From Ridgeia piscesae (lineage: Eukaryota; Annelida; Polychaeta; Sabellida; Siboglinidae): DNA of 64,000 nt. Position numbers and translations under genes: made by a program. Positions within the stretch are counted from its first letter, which is position 1. Every line of letters begins with the position of its first letter. The notes under the pieces are model-generated. The model was given only the letters and a program-made list of their open reading frames with translations, made no database searches and had not been told where the DNA came from. The stretch lies in contig JAODUO010000139.1 of assembly GCA_025642075.2 (NCBI GenBank), positions 141,001 to 205,000 on the forward strand. The letters are read 5' to 3'. Below, in pieces: positions 1 through 63,960 of this stretch.

Positions 1-1350
1 ATTTACTGCGAATACGCAAACCTTTACATTCTACTTAACTATGGTATCAAATTTGTTAGCAATTTTAGCACCATCATCCACAGAGAAAGATGATCTGTAT
101 ACAGGTGATCTGTATACTGGAAATTTCACTAATTTAAGTACTGATCCAACATTTCGCATGATACCTACACTATGCTCAGCGTTTCATATATACACTTGAA
201 TCAAAATCACAATCGCTACAGTCCTGTGCAATATCTTCTTCAGCCATTTTGGAGAATTATGTGGCTTTTGCGTAGAGATGCAGTTCAATTCATTTTGCAG
301 ACAAGAGTAGTCTGTCTTGCGGCAACTCCATGCACATGCACATTGATACAAGATGAGACAAAGTATGACATCTGGGGCTGATGGCCTTGTCATACATTCA
401 CTTAATTGTGATCTCTCCTTTCTCGTCTAACTACCAGATGTGTCCTGCATATGGATCGGGAATCAGCGGGGCGGTCTCTAGGCAGCGCTAGCAACATGGC
501 AATTTGTATGATATGTATATTGTGTCCTTGCACAGTGGGAGTTGTCCTGATACAATAATGTCCTTCTTTGTAGAGAATATCTGATAGCTATGATCTTACG
601 AAGGAATTTGACCAAGCACATCCTGGGCATTGTCCCTGATGTCCCAAGAGTAGTGAATGCTTTTCAGAATATTCGATTCTCTTGCACAAGTTTAAGAACT
701 TTGATCTTTCTGTGACTTGCAGAGGCACTGACTTGGTTGCATAAGATCCAATAATGAAGCCATAAGAATGCTAAGCTGACGTCACTCCCCAACACAGCAG
801 CCATCTTTGTGACATCAATGTGTTGGCATCCATTGGGCCGTTCATACTGAGGCAGTTGATGAACACATCAGTGTCATCAGCCACAGCAATGAAGTACTGG
901 AATTTCTGTGCAGCATATCAGCTCGAAGCATTTATCCTCACGTGTGATGAACATTGGTCGGCTGCCTAGCTTCTCTATCCTCTGTGCTTTCTGTTTCACT
1001 TTCCTCTTGAAATGAGTGATTTTCTCTGTAGTTGCTGTATGAGAGCCGCTGTGTATTGTAGGTGCTTCACAAGGGCAGCTTGTTGGTTTTCTTAACAGTT
1101 GTAACAGTATTTGTCAGTAACCATGGCAAAAGAATGTGTTAAAACACAACATGCATGTCAGGTGCCCTGGTTTTTTCTCAATTAGGATCATGGGGCCGAA
1201 ACAGACTCCAGTTAGCCTTCAATAATTTCTTTCTTTGAGATCATCACCTATTTCTTCTTCATATTTCACCAAACGTTTTCAAGTATATGTACTTTATAAT
1301 TGTAGGGACTTAGAAACCTTTGCCTTCCTTGAGAAGCTCTTACTGAAAAC
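1..1350 (-). pseudogene. Decayed piece of a transposon-associated protein
   Basis: Read on the minus strand in broken frames. Near 880-910 it gives IAVADDTDVFINCLSM, then PMDANTLMSQRW. Near 270-360 it gives a Cys-rich tail with CxCxxxC, then RKTDYSC. I recall this combination (an S/D-DTDV motif followed by a Cys-rich C terminus) from an uncharacterised protein family, common in aquatic invertebrates, that behaves like mobile DNA. Many stops and frameshifts show it is dead. The name of the family is uncertain. Confidence 0.4.
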
Positions 1351-2079
1351 TGCAGATGTGGCAGCTACAGTACACTTGTCAATATACTAGCGAGATCGGA
1401 AGGGTCCTGCCCAAACGGATTTGTTCACTAGTTTTCTAGCAAAGTAATAATTGCTTTACAATCTTATTGATCCTTCTATTTGCGTGTACCCCTGAGCATA
1501 AATACTTAAAATATAATGGGTCTTGGCAAGGACTCTCTCATGCAACGGCCTTATTGCAACACCATGATGTTCTGCTGTCAGGTAATAGTGCGACACTGCC
1601 GACTCTTGCCAATTGCATGTTCTTGTTGACCGTTTCTTCTGTAGTTTCACCTATTGTGATTTGGCTGAACTGATTGCCTCTTTTAAGTGGCACGGAGAAG
1701 TAGCCTCGTCGATTGATCAATAGGAGGACACGCATGTCCAAACTCTGTCATTTGTGCATAGTACACAGTTAGACAGCTTATGCAGAACACAACAACTGTT
1801 TTATGGTAGGTGTTCTCATGATTACTCTGCATTACATAGAAGATGTTGGGTAGCTCATAACAACTCTCAGGATGATCCGATTACATCCATCCAATCCTGG
1901 AATCCTTTCCATGCACACCGCAACAAAGCTTCTTATGCAAGCGTGTGATTACAAACAGCGCGGTTCTACAACTCACCTGGCAAGACCCTGTTGGTGATGT
2001 TAGTGTGTTCAGCATCTGCCTCAGAATGAGCAGCACAACTAACACCAACATCTTCATCAGGCGTCAGATATGGTCCGCA

Positions 2080-2440
2080 TCAGGATGGTTGATGTCACAA
2101 AGGTGGCTGCTGCACTGGGAAGTCTGTTTCGCACTCAGGATTTCATATTTGGACCGGATGCAACCTAGACAAGACACGTAAAGATCAATGCTCTGAATGT
2201 TGTGCCAGAAAATCGAACGAGGACAATGTCACAGGAAGTGTTTGGATAAATTGAAGGATTCACATGTCAGGTTTACAGTAAGAACACAAAAGTTGCTGTC
2301 ATCAATCATCATAACTATCAAGTGAGTAAGCCAACATCGAATTAGGACAACTCCCACTAGGACCCGCTACTGCAACATAAACATCATGCTAATTACCAAG
2401 TTGCTAAGGCTATTTTAGATGTACACTGTAGTAGTAATAA
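2080..2440 (+). pseudogene. Decayed piece of the same family, opposite orientation
   Basis: Plus-strand frames give MVDVTKVAAALGS near 2090, EGFTCQVYSKN at 2253-2285 and DPLLQHKHHANYQVAK at 2361-2408. The second and third match the LExFTCxxY and RANYQA motifs also seen in the transposon at 38.4 to 38.8 kb. Frames are broken. The orientation is opposite to the 1-1350 piece. Confidence 0.4.
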
Positions 2441-4354
2441 TAAATAAAGGATTAGGTGCCTCTTGTGTTGAAACGGACTGTATTCTAGTTAGATCTAATA
2501 CCAAATTTGATTTTTCCATATGTAGGCTGCGGGTGCTAAGCTTAAGCCTAAATAAAAAGATAGATCACTGTAAGGCAATCTTAAAATATAAAATGCGTTT
2601 ATTACAGTTTAAGTACTAAAATAATACAAAATGTTTTTTAATAAATATCTGTCTGACTTCATCAACGATACCAACCAAAGTTGTCTTTAAACTATTCAAA
2701 TCCACCTACAAGTTACAACTGCAAGATTACTGAAAGATAACTTATTACAAAACGGAAACCCTAAAGACAACACAGTCAGTTATCACAAAATATGATCAAC
2801 ATACGAAACAGACTAAACGAGACAGACAAAATAAACTAGAAAGTGGTTCAGGATTGGTCTTTGCCTGTGCGAATACAAAACAAAATATTACCTAAAGAAC
2901 AAGGCTACTGAATAGCATAACATACACCTATCGTGTATAGTGCTCACATGTCAGTTGTCACGGAACTTAATAGTTAATCTTTGTATACTAGTCTGGAACA
3001 GTATCTAGCTCAATACAGCTGGCTCTGCCTTCCACAAACTGCCCTCCATTGTGATCCATCAAGATAACATCAAAGGAACGGGTGTGTGTGGCTTGAGCAC
3101 TGGGTGACTCAAGCTCTCATCTACTCCATTCTAAACATCCTGATTAATATTCATATTAAAGTTATAATGTCTCACATACACTGTAGTATAAATACACTTA
3201 CAAACACCAATTATCTCTATCTAAGCAAAACATTATTAAAATAGCCTTTATGTATCATTCTAGCCATAAGCAGTATTTGCACGTAATCACCAACAGCCAT
3301 CTTCCCCATAGTCCATTAAGACATTCCTTGCCCTGGTCCACGGTCAAGTCAACATCTGATAACTAATCATCAATGTCACCGAATGATTATAGCTAATCAT
3401 TTTACATATGTGGATGCTTAATCCTATATTATATTTGAAGATCAAGTTATACATTATAATATTGCTTTATCAAGTATAACAAACAGTTTGGAACTTACCA
3501 ACACCACAGGACTTGTTGACTGTAATATGATGTCTGGGACCACTCACAGGATCTACTCACTCAACAATACACTAAAATACAGAAAACCTGCATAATACTA
3601 TTTGGTGTCTGGGACCACTGACAAGATCAGTTAGACCCGCCCATGTGACCACTTGTGGCTACTGTCACTCATATCAAAATGACTTTTAAATTATTCGGTA
3701 ATAATTAATACCACCTGTCACCTCTAATGTAAGTACTGTATTATTAACAAGAAGAGAAATATAAAGACAAATAATAATGAATACCGGTAAACTATGTTCA
3801 GTAAAATATGCTAAATTATCGTAGATGCAGTGGTGATTACTAGAACTACTACATACGTCCAGTAACTATGGCACACATAGGATGCGGTTATAACATTTGA
3901 TGTGTGGTATTGAATATTTCGTAGTTTATTGATTTCACAGCTTACTGGTACATGTGCCTTGGGTAAGTGGTGGAATGATAATACTTCAGCTATCCAGAAA
4001 CCACTTTGAGACGTCACACCTGTTCATTTCTCCTACAACAGACAGTGAGTGATCTGTCGTGTTGACATCACCAATCAATCAGTATCAATACATAGAAAAC
4101 ATCTGTCATAATTTGACAACTCTGTTGCTGAGGTGAACAACACGTTATTTCTACACATTCAACAATACACTAAAATACATAAAACCTGCATAATACTATT
4201 TCTATTGGGTGCCCTTTCATCAGGGAATGGCAAACAAACCCATATTGTGGTCCTACATCAACACAGAGAATATTACTGGACATATCAAAAAACATCACTT
4301 AGCTAACTTCTAGCTGGCATTTTACAGTGTGATTAGTTTAATAACATTTGGTTA

Positions 4355-4407
<53 letters not shown>

Positions 4408-5009
4408 GGCATAATGCTATTTCTATTGTGTATTCTTCCAAGGGGTAATGATCAACAAACCCCGACTTGATAGATTACATAGGTTGGATATATAGATGTA
4501 TATACATATTATATATACAGTGATAAACAAACCCCTTATTGTGGTTTTACATCAACACAGAGAATATTACAGGACATATCAAAACAATTATCATGACTAC
4601 ATGGTACATGCATGTTACGTTTATAATTAGTTTAAAAAAAAATTGTCTAATGAATACACATCAAGTAACTTTTTACACTAATCTCTCATGATTTATAAAT
4701 TAATATATCTTCAAACTTTTAAAATGAAATTTTTTATTATTAGTTAAACAACAAATATATGCATTACAAAAATATTACACTGGTTACTCTTCAATATGCT
4801 TTATGTAAGAAAGTATTTTATACATTACAGTACAAATATTCGTATTGAGGTCATTAACCTAATGTGAAGCCTTAAAACAGTTAATTAGTGCTATTATTGT
4901 GTGTTTAAGTCATGGTTGTACTGTGATAACATTTTAATAAGAAGTTTGTTATGGTTAAGGTTTATTTGATGCCAACCTATTCCAGAGTATCTACAATGTG
5001 TCTTTCCAG
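2441..5009. other. Non-coding DNA upstream of the first LRR exon
   Basis: I see no exon here. The 2440-2530 and 3880-5009 parts resemble 20380-20470 and 20490-21317, upstream of exon A4, so this is duplicated intron. A (TA)n tract lies at 4359-4407. Confidence 0.5.
4359..4407. repeat. (TA)n microsatellite
   Basis: An uninterrupted TA dinucleotide run. Confidence 0.95.
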
Positions 5010-42819
<37,810 letters not shown>

Positions 42820-43600
42820 GGTGTGCATACAATCATTGTATGTGGTCCATTCACACGTAACTAGTACTTTGCATGCACACACTAACAGTATACAGTAGTT
42901 AATTTACTATTTGTGCAGTTCATAGTTATTTCAGTTTATCCAGTTAATTACAGTGTATTTATAAATACTGTGTTACTCCAGTTTTTTTTTCATTTTAATT
43001 TACATTCTAAACAATACTTAATACAAATCTGTACATCACCATATTGGTGTTTTCTTGTCTGATAAAATACAATTTGACTCCATTCGATACATCTAAAATG
43101 TTGGCAGTGTCTACATAGTTGCAAACCTGTGTATATCAACTTCTATAGCCATTTAGATGGACTGAAATGTTTTTAGAACTGTATTTTTTAGCTTTCATTT
43201 ATTTTACCAGGTAAATAGTATGTGCCAATTTTCAAGTTATATTTGCAATCAGAAAACTGTAAAAAAATCAGACAAACATTTGTAGATGGAAATTTCTGTG
43301 TGTGTGGAATGGTAGTTCATGTATTCCGAAAGCCTGTCGGAGCAATTCTTGAACATTACAAATCTACTTGTATTTTACTAAATGTGGATGGTTCTACATT
43401 TTCCAATAGGCATCATTTTAATACATTTGGCAAATTTGTAATACATTTGATCGTTACTCAAGATAATTAGTAACAACAGAACATATGGCAACAACAAGAT
43501 GTTGCAGTCTGCTTGTATAACAGTTGCTAAATGTCAAAGCTGATATGTTCTCATATTATTAAGTGTGACAACCTAACGGAAAAGCTGTGTTTGTTTACAG

Positions 43601-45480
43601 GTGACACCAGGACGGCCCCAGGCTTTGTGTAGATGTGTGGAGATGCTCATTCCAACAACTGATGCAGTAAACATTGGATGACTTGGTCCACAGCATGTCT
43701 TCACATAGGATGAAGATAAACGTGAATGTATATGTCAGACTGCAGTTGACAAATATGTTACCTCAGTGAACACTGAACACACACATACCGGTATAGACAC
43801 ATGTTGACAGAAGCTGACGGTAAAGTACCTTAACTGCATTCATCTGAAAAGGCGACAGTTTCTTTTAACACATGAGTTGGCAGTTAACAATTATGTTACC
43901 TTAGTGTGTAGACACTGTATATGTTATCTGTATATCATACAGACATCGTCATCGGTTGCTAGATGACATGAATATTCACTGTTCATAATGCACACATGTG
44001 ATTGTTGACAAATGTGTAACCCTAAAGCACAGACACTGTTCATGTTACCAAATAGACATAGGTTGTTACATGAGATACGTATTCACTGCACCAAGAGTGT
44101 GCTCTATACGAAGCGACAGATGTTGCTGTTAGGAGACAAATGTGTTACCTCAGTGCTCACGGATAGACTGTCGCACTACTGCAAATAACGTGAGCCTGTT
44201 ATAAATTGAATAACATCTAGTCAGTTGTATGGATCAGTAGTTAGTTTAGCTGTGTATAGTTAGTCCGGGAATGGAGGGGCGAAGACGGGAGTGGGAGGGG
44301 TTAGTAGAACGAGAGGGAGAGGGAGAGTCCTCCACCAATGTGAGGGAAATGTGCCCTTGTGAAACAGCAGCAGTTGTTTTAATTTACACCACAATGCATC
44401 TTCTTGTATTTGTATGTTCGATGCTAGAAATCATAAGAGGCTCATGCGATTCAAAACATCACGTGCCTGTTTTACTTGTGGGATGCTAAGTGTGTGACTT
44501 GTTATCGTGGAGTGCTCGACAATCGTAATTATCACTCCCCACTTGCTCTTGTATCACAGACTTGTATAAGTAACCTATTATATACCCGGTAGTCACTGTA
44601 CACCAAAATTAATGGTATTGAGAAATGTGTAACCTCAATGCATAGCATGATACTGTTTACCTTATGACTTGTTGTGAACTGATAGGTTTGTTCTCGGATT
44701 ATGGTATCAGAAATGATGCTGTGAGTTTACAAGTATATAGGCTCGTTATATGTTGCTCGTTATAAGTGCAAGACTTACTGGCGTGCTATGGTTCGATCAT
44801 AACTATCACTCACTACCTTCTCTGCTGCTGTTTCAATAATACAATTAACCATACACGACGATGTAAAACTAGTTACGATTTGAGATATGTATAACCACAA
44901 AGTATAGACACTGTATTTATAGAGTGGGCTGAGTCCCCAATATTTTGTGATTTAATATTTTTTTATTTGTGCTGATGTTGTGGTGGGTGTCAAAGGCAGT
45001 GCAGTTGGATGCCTCTGCAACAACACCCCTCCTTTCATCCAAGTTGCAGTGTGATCAACACAAACATCCAGCCCTAGCCCCTTATCACACGGATTCATTA
45101 AACAATGCTCCACAAACCACAAAATATTTTCAACAATTCCACCTTGTCAAACCACTAAATTACTCAAAACACTACCACATTTCTAAATGCAAAAAAAACA
45201 CTACTTACCCCCCCCCCATACCACAACATTTTTGTTCTACCCTCCTCCAGTTCTGAAGTTGTCCAATATCCAATGGCAGTGAAATGCTGAGGCTCCATGT
45301 GTATCTGGCACACTCCCCCAATATTCATCACATCCCTGGGCCAATGGTAACCAATGTGTGACGTCAAGCATTATTCACTGTAGAGTGTGCCCGTATCTGG
45401 CAGAATGTCATTGTGAGTTTAAAGAGATGTGTAACTTGTCACATACTGATAGAGATGTGTTATCAGTCAATAAATGTTTT
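43601..45480 (+). other. Probable 3' UTR exon of the LRR gene
   Basis: A good acceptor (ttgtttacag) ends at 43600. The sequence after it opens with gtga, so a splice from 42815 puts the stop at 43602-43604 and everything beyond is untranslated. An AATAAA at 45469 is one possible end. This is inferred from splice signals only. Confidence 0.35.
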
Positions 45481-47300
45481 TCACTGTAAATAATACTACA
45501 GATGTGAGTTGACATGCTAGTAATCTACTGTATATGAAAGCACATGTTGACTGTATAATATTTTTTATTGCACACATGTCAACTGTTATCACCCCAAATG
45601 AAAGTTGAGGCAGAATGCCTATATTTTATATTTTGTGTTTTGGATGCTGCGAAAATGGTCCTTTAGGTACACGTACCATCTGTGTATTATGGATAGTACA
45701 TGTATTGAAATTATAAATGAATATAGCTTTTGAGAAAGAAGTTGCCAGTTTAGGAGAAGTTTTACCATGGGTATATAACCCACCATAAAATTTCAGAATG
45801 TGGCGTTTTGAATGTTACAATATTTGTTCTGATATTTTGACTGCCATCAGTACATTTAGACTGCTAATATAATAACATCACTATGATCTGTGTTATTTTT
45901 CTGTGTACTGTATACAGTGTTTTATCATGCTTTTTATCCAACAGATGTATAGAGTTTTACTTTTATAAGGACACTTTTATGCAGTTTTGAACGTCAGATG
46001 GGTGCAGCGAACTGGATGGTTTGTTTCTGGGTGCTGCATCGAACTTGTATAACCAGACAGATCTGATGACATGCAGCTCCATCTGGCTATCTCGACATTC
46101 CTGTTTTCGAGGTTTGTAGCTAGATCGAGTCAGAGGGTTTTTGATCCCTCCTGCTGTATTATAAAATGATGTGTTGTCACATAACAAATATGTAGGCTCA
46201 GAGAATATCAGTATCACATGCATGTTTTTGTCAACTGATCACTATGTAACATGTTAATGTTTTCACTCCATGTAATTATGGTATCAAATTAGATTTAGTA
46301 AGTGGCAAATAGTTTAGCTTGTTACACGTCATTTGTATATCCTTATCACATAAGCTTTGCATCAACTGTCCAATGAACAAGTGTTTCACTCCATGTACAA
46401 GATGATGTATGTTGATGAATATGTGACCACATTAGTTGTTAAATGATCACTGTTTCGTTTTTTCACGGCAGATAACATTTTTATTTCTCAAATATGCTGG
46501 CTGGCATATATGATGCTGAGTGCCTTGTGTGTTTCGAAGGTGTGTTTTGCTTGAGCACTTTGCATGTTGTTTCTAGGAGAGCAACCATAGAATTCTCCCA
46601 GGAATTAATGTTGGGTGTGAAATCGTCATATGACCTGTCGTGATCATTGTCACGTGTGGTTTTACTGCGATTACAGCAGTGAATAGTACCTCGCATAATC
46701 TGTATGTCCTCTGCCTTTCCTGTGTGAGCGGTCACAACAATGGAGCTTTCAGGGGATGGTGGCTCTGTGTAGGACTATTTTGGTGTGATGATTCCTCCTT
46801 ATCTGTTGTTGTCAAATGATATGTTGTCAATTAACAAATATGTAGACTCCAAGAATATCAGTATATCTTGTATCACGTACACACTTTTTGTCAGCTGAAC
46901 AGTATGTAACATTTCCATGTTTTGTCTCCACTTAATTATGGTATAAAAATAGATTTCGTAAGTTGACATATGCTCATCACATTTCATTGTGTACCGTATC
47001 ACCTACAAGCTTGGCATCAACTGATCAAAGTAAACAATTGTTTACTCCATGTACAAGATTATGTGCACTGATGAATGCAACCAGATTAGTTGTCAAATGA
47101 GCAGTACACTTATTTTCACTACATATAGAATCAAACAATGTTTAGGGTATCTAGTATGTACCATGACAGATTATTGTATTTATAGTCTCACATATGCAGT
47201 GTGTGCTTGTTGACAGTTTATGATTTTGTTATGTTTGGCGTCAGACAAGAGTGTTTGTTGATGAATGTGTAACCATGGTGTACCTCTGTATGTTGTATTA
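43740..47300. repeat. Diverged repeats in the 3' region of the LRR gene
   Basis: A phrase close to GACAAATGTGTAACCTCAGTG recurs about ten times at irregular spacing (for example 43748, 43886, 44007, 44129, 44621). A clearer direct repeat of about 275 bp lies at 46164-46437 and 46813-47092. No ORF of note. The 44960-45250 stretch is A/C-rich and shows nothing else. Confidence 0.5.
45469..45474 (+). promoter_or_regulatory. Possible poly(A) signal AATAAA
   Basis: AATAAA is followed within 30 bases by T-rich sequence. It is a candidate 3' end for the LRR gene. Confidence 0.3.
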
Positions 47301-47562
47301 CAGACTACACTGTCACGATAGCAAACAAACTGTGACCTATGTAAACTCTACACAAATTATGTATTTTTCACCACTTACTATGCATAGTAGAATATATGAC
47401 AAGATTTTATAATGATATAGCTAAGTATGTCATAGTGTGTGCTATGAATGTATAGAAGCGGTGTGCCCAAGCCTGCTGTCTCTGCTTTGCATTGGATGAC
47501 AGACTAGTGAAGTGTCTTGTTTTGTTTACAGCTTGCACTTGATCATAAAAAATCTTTGAAAA

Positions 47563-47568
47563 AATAAA
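47563..47568 (+). promoter_or_regulatory. Possible poly(A) signal AATAAA
   Basis: AATAAA is followed by a TTTTGCACTTTTGGTTGTTG-like GT/T-rich element. It is an alternative 3' end for the LRR gene before SRP54 begins. Confidence 0.3.
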
Positions 47569-47579
47569 CTGTTTACAGT

Positions 47580-60230
<12,651 letters not shown>

Positions 60231-61091
60231 AACATTGTATCACATATCAGTCGTACTCTCACTCTTCATACAACTGCCTGATGAGACCAAGGCAGTTGTA
60301 ACATCAAACATTCTGGTCGCATGCAAATGTACATTTATGACTTCAATTTAACATTGGTGTAAAACCAGCAGCTGGCAAATGTTATGACTCGTGAAGATTG
60401 TCATTATATAAGGGCGGTCACATTCATGCATTAAGCATTATGTGGGCAGTTGGTATGTATCGCAAAGGGAACGAGTTGCTATAGTGGTGACACCTAATGA
60501 CGAAGTACAGCGATGCTGCGAAATGAGTGAAATCTGTGTTAATGCAAACTGAAGCTAATAGCCATCTTGGATCAAAATTACACGTTACATAATATGTATC
60601 GGTTGAGGTGATTTAGACACGTCACATTTTGGGGTATTTTGTGAACCTGTTAGATCATCCTTAAATGTACCTTGGTCCTATCCACATCAATGTTATGTTA
60701 GATAGTTTGTTTGTTATCATTGCACTGCCAGACAGTGCAAATGCATTGTAATTGTCACAGATTTGTGTTCTTTGTCATTCAAAGGCATGTTGTAGTGAAA
60801 CATAATGACGTGAAAGTTGTTAAATTCCATATCAGAAAGAATAGGAACCTGTCTATCCATACGTCTCTCCAACACTAAGTGTATGCGGTTGACAATTAGT
60901 GCATTTACATACTGACATCACAGGTGTGCTCTCATTATTTTTTATTGTCGTAAAGCACAAGAATCAGAAAAATATATTTTAAATATTCTCAAACCAAGAA
61001 ATTACCAAAACGTTCCTCCATACAGAGGTAGATAATCACCTTATTTAAAGAATATTTACCTCAGCGGTGTTGTCCACGTTTCTTGCTGTGA

Positions 61092-61097
61092 AATAAA
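61092..61097 (+). promoter_or_regulatory. Poly(A) signal candidate, proximal (SRP54)
   Basis: AATAAA, 860 bases after the SRP54 stop. Confidence 0.4.
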
Positions 61098-61616
61098 GAG
61101 CATACCTCCTTATGTGAGGACTTGCAGACTTGTACATTTAGTGTGGTTAGCTCTTGAAACCCATTTCAGTTTCATGAATTATCATCAGCTCACTCATTCA
61201 TGTTTCACACAGGAAAGTTACGAAGATGAAACGGTGACTACTTAAATGATTGGTTTTTTATTGTTTATTTTATGGCTATAATTATGTATTGTATGCAGTA
61301 CATTTGATAAAACATGAAACAACCTTTATTCCAGGGTTGCAACACATTTCTTCAGATAATCTGTACACTGTTGACTGTTATAATGTTATGTCCACATTAT
61401 GAGCATGCTTGTATATATTATTGCAGGTTTCAGTAGTAGCCTTAATAATGTGGCATTAGTTGCGTCAGTTAACAAGAATGTGTTCTTAAAATCACATTTA
61501 ACGTCACCGTGATAGATTTTCCTGTCAGTCCATCATCAAGGTTTCGTAGGAAATGTGGCCTGCACAATTGTTTGCAATGTTCCAAGTTTACCAACAGTAC
61601 TTACAGTTAAAATTTG

Positions 61617-61622
61617 AATAAA
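61617..61622 (+). promoter_or_regulatory. Poly(A) signal candidate, distal (SRP54)
   Basis: AATAAA with a downstream T/GT-rich element about 20-40 bases on. Confidence 0.5.
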
Positions 61623-62300
61623 CCTTATGATGTTAAAATTATTTCTGTTCAAGTTTTTAATTTGTCCACAAAAATACAGAACTGGTGTTATTGGGAATCT
61701 ATTGGGTATCTTAACAGTACAGTCCTGTCACACTGGACATGGGAAGATAGAAGGGTGTTGTCAGAGATCTGAAACAAAAACGCACTAAATTTGCTACTGG
61801 TCCAGGATGATCACAAAAATCTTGGAGGCGCCCAGGGTTGGCAGGTAGAGTAGTTCTTAAATTGAAAAACATGTAGATTAATCTGACCGACCTCGTATGA
61901 ATCACAGTTTTTCTTTCTGTGTCACAACATGTGTTTACAGGATAATTATACTTTAAAATACATTTTGTGGGATCTATTTATAAACGTAGTTGCACACACT
62001 GATGAGAAACTGTGAATTGTTTGTTATGCAACCTTAGGGAAGATTGCAAGCAGCATGAGTGACTTCTAGTACTGACTGGCTGATAACATTCTCATGACAT
62101 AAATTGTGTATTATTCACATAAATCAATGGAAACCATGCTCAGAGGCACAAGAAAGCAAAAAGGTTGGTCAATCACAAAATCAATATAGTTGGTCAATCT
62201 TAAAAAAATTGTAAGAAATATTCAAGTTATATTTTATTAAGAAAGGTCTGAATTAATTGTTATTTTATTAAAACAATTCTTAATAATTATCCTGTGCCTG

Positions 62301-62506
62301 ATATATATATATATATAAATATATATATGTGTGTATATATATATATATATTATGTATATATATATATATATATATATATACTTAGACAATTAAATTACAA
62401 TGAACTCAGACAATTTCCAATTCATATATATAATACAGCCTCCCAAGCCCCCACCCAAGAATCTATAAACAGCTATGATTATAAATGTATGTAAAATATA
62501 TATATA

Positions 62507-62546
<40 letters not shown>
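62301..62546. repeat. (TA)n tracts downstream of SRP54
   Basis: TA runs at 62301-62381 and 62497-62546. The sequences after them, near 62385-62420 and 62548-62592 (TTAAATTACAATGAACTCAG-like), resemble each other, so this is a local direct duplication of about 175 bp. Confidence 0.85.
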
Positions 62547-62551
<5 letters not shown>

Positions 62552-62599
62552 TGGCAAATTATTAAATTACAATTAACTCATACATTTTCCAATTAACAT

Positions 62600-63960
62600 A
62601 TATGTCATAGGTGTCGGCAAACTCAGTGGATGCAAACTTGAGGTTTCTGGACATCTCATTATTCTAAACGTCACTAAAACTTTAACCGCATTACTTCCAC
62701 CACCCAGCTGATACCAAGTGTGTTCACCATACGAATCGGTGATTCCCTGCAAGCACCAATGAATGAAACAGTCGTAGGTGGTTGATATCCACATGACACA
62801 AGCCAAACTAAACTCTTCCACCTCCTTGCGGGAAAAAATATCTCAAGAATAGAGAAAAACACCCATTGCGACAAATAGAGCGTATATCACTCACTGTATG
62901 ACACGGAATCACTGGAGACGACGTTGGCCTTGCTAAACGTACGTGTTGTTGCCTTTGCACCAGAAGCACTTTGTTTGTGGACTCCCGCTCATGGAATAAA
63001 ACGTCTGCAGGTGGTCGAGTCTCCGTCACCTTCACAACAATCGGTCAATGTCCACCAACAGTGTCCACCTTTAGAAATGTCAAACAACCAACAGCTGACG
63101 ACGACGCTCTTTGAGAAGCGTGCGGTTCCATTCGTGACAGGTCCAGGCAGCTAAACATGTCGACGATGTTAGGCTCGGTGTCTGTCCGAAAAGCAGAAGA
63201 CGTGCAACTCTATCCCCACCAACCCAGGCTGCCTTCGAGGAACATGCGTGTTGGAACAAGCGTGTTGCCTACCAGACAGGGTGCATCGACTGCATGGGGT
63301 CGGGGAAACTATTCCCCACGGCCACGCACACGTAGTGTTGTATGCCGAGTATAGATGAATAAGTAGTGGAACATTTTGCAATTACTATGTTACAGCATCC
63401 TTTCACAAATTGCGGTCAGTTGCCAAGAAGGCGTGTAAACGAAGGTGGAACTGCTTTCGCTCACGTGTCTAGTCTGTACCACTTTGTAGTCATGAACTGA
63501 AGGTCCCCAGCACATGTTCGTGTCCTTACAGAAGCTTCTTCTGTTCACCATTTCGATGCAGTGTGTATACAGCAAGTTCGCATGAAATTGGTTCATTACG
63601 TGGCCGAGGAATATCGATCGAAGAAGACACGAAGTAATTTTTTTGAGGTCATAAAATGAAACGGAGGTTCGTGATACTAACGGATTGGTGGTAAAAAATA
63701 TTATTATAATGCTACGATTTTCAAATGATTCCACGTAAAGACCATTCCGACATTCGCCAGGCCAGTAAGGATTATCGGAATGTTTTGACACGTGTCAATC
63801 AAAACAAACAACTATTATCGTCAAACACTTGAGTTGCATCAAGTAGACCTATACACAACGGTTTGACAGCGATACACGAATCAACGGCACTGCTTACGTA
63901 CATACACTAGTCTGGAATAGAAGTAGTTATCTTGTTGACGGTACGATGACTGCAATAATG
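62600..63960. other. CpG-richer region, possibly the edge of another gene
   Basis: CpG is clearly more frequent here than in the intronic DNA. Short open frames exist: on the minus strand 62573-62821 (with ITDSYGEHTWYQLGGGSNAV) and on the plus strand 63157-63354 (MSTMLGSVSVRKAEDVQLYP). Another plus-strand candidate follows a tatacag acceptor at 63570 (QVRMKLVHYVAEEYRSKKTR). I recognise no family and cannot decide the strand. Confidence 0.25.

Larger units (their letters stand above)
60231..61640 (+). other. SRP54: SRP54 3' UTR
   Basis: No coding exon follows the stop. Two AATAAA signals lie at 61092 and 61617. The second is followed by T- and GT-rich sequence (ttatttctgttcaagttttt) and is the likelier main end. 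The extent is inferred. Confidence 0.55.

Noticed and set aside
1..5009. NACHT, death-fold or TIR exons of the LRR gene
   Set aside because: I searched for P-loop and related patterns in all frames by eye and saw none. The exons upstream of A1 are probably outside the window.
43601..43760. A further coding exon of the LRR gene
   Set aside because: The acceptor is good, but the only phase compatible with the upstream exon meets TGA at once.
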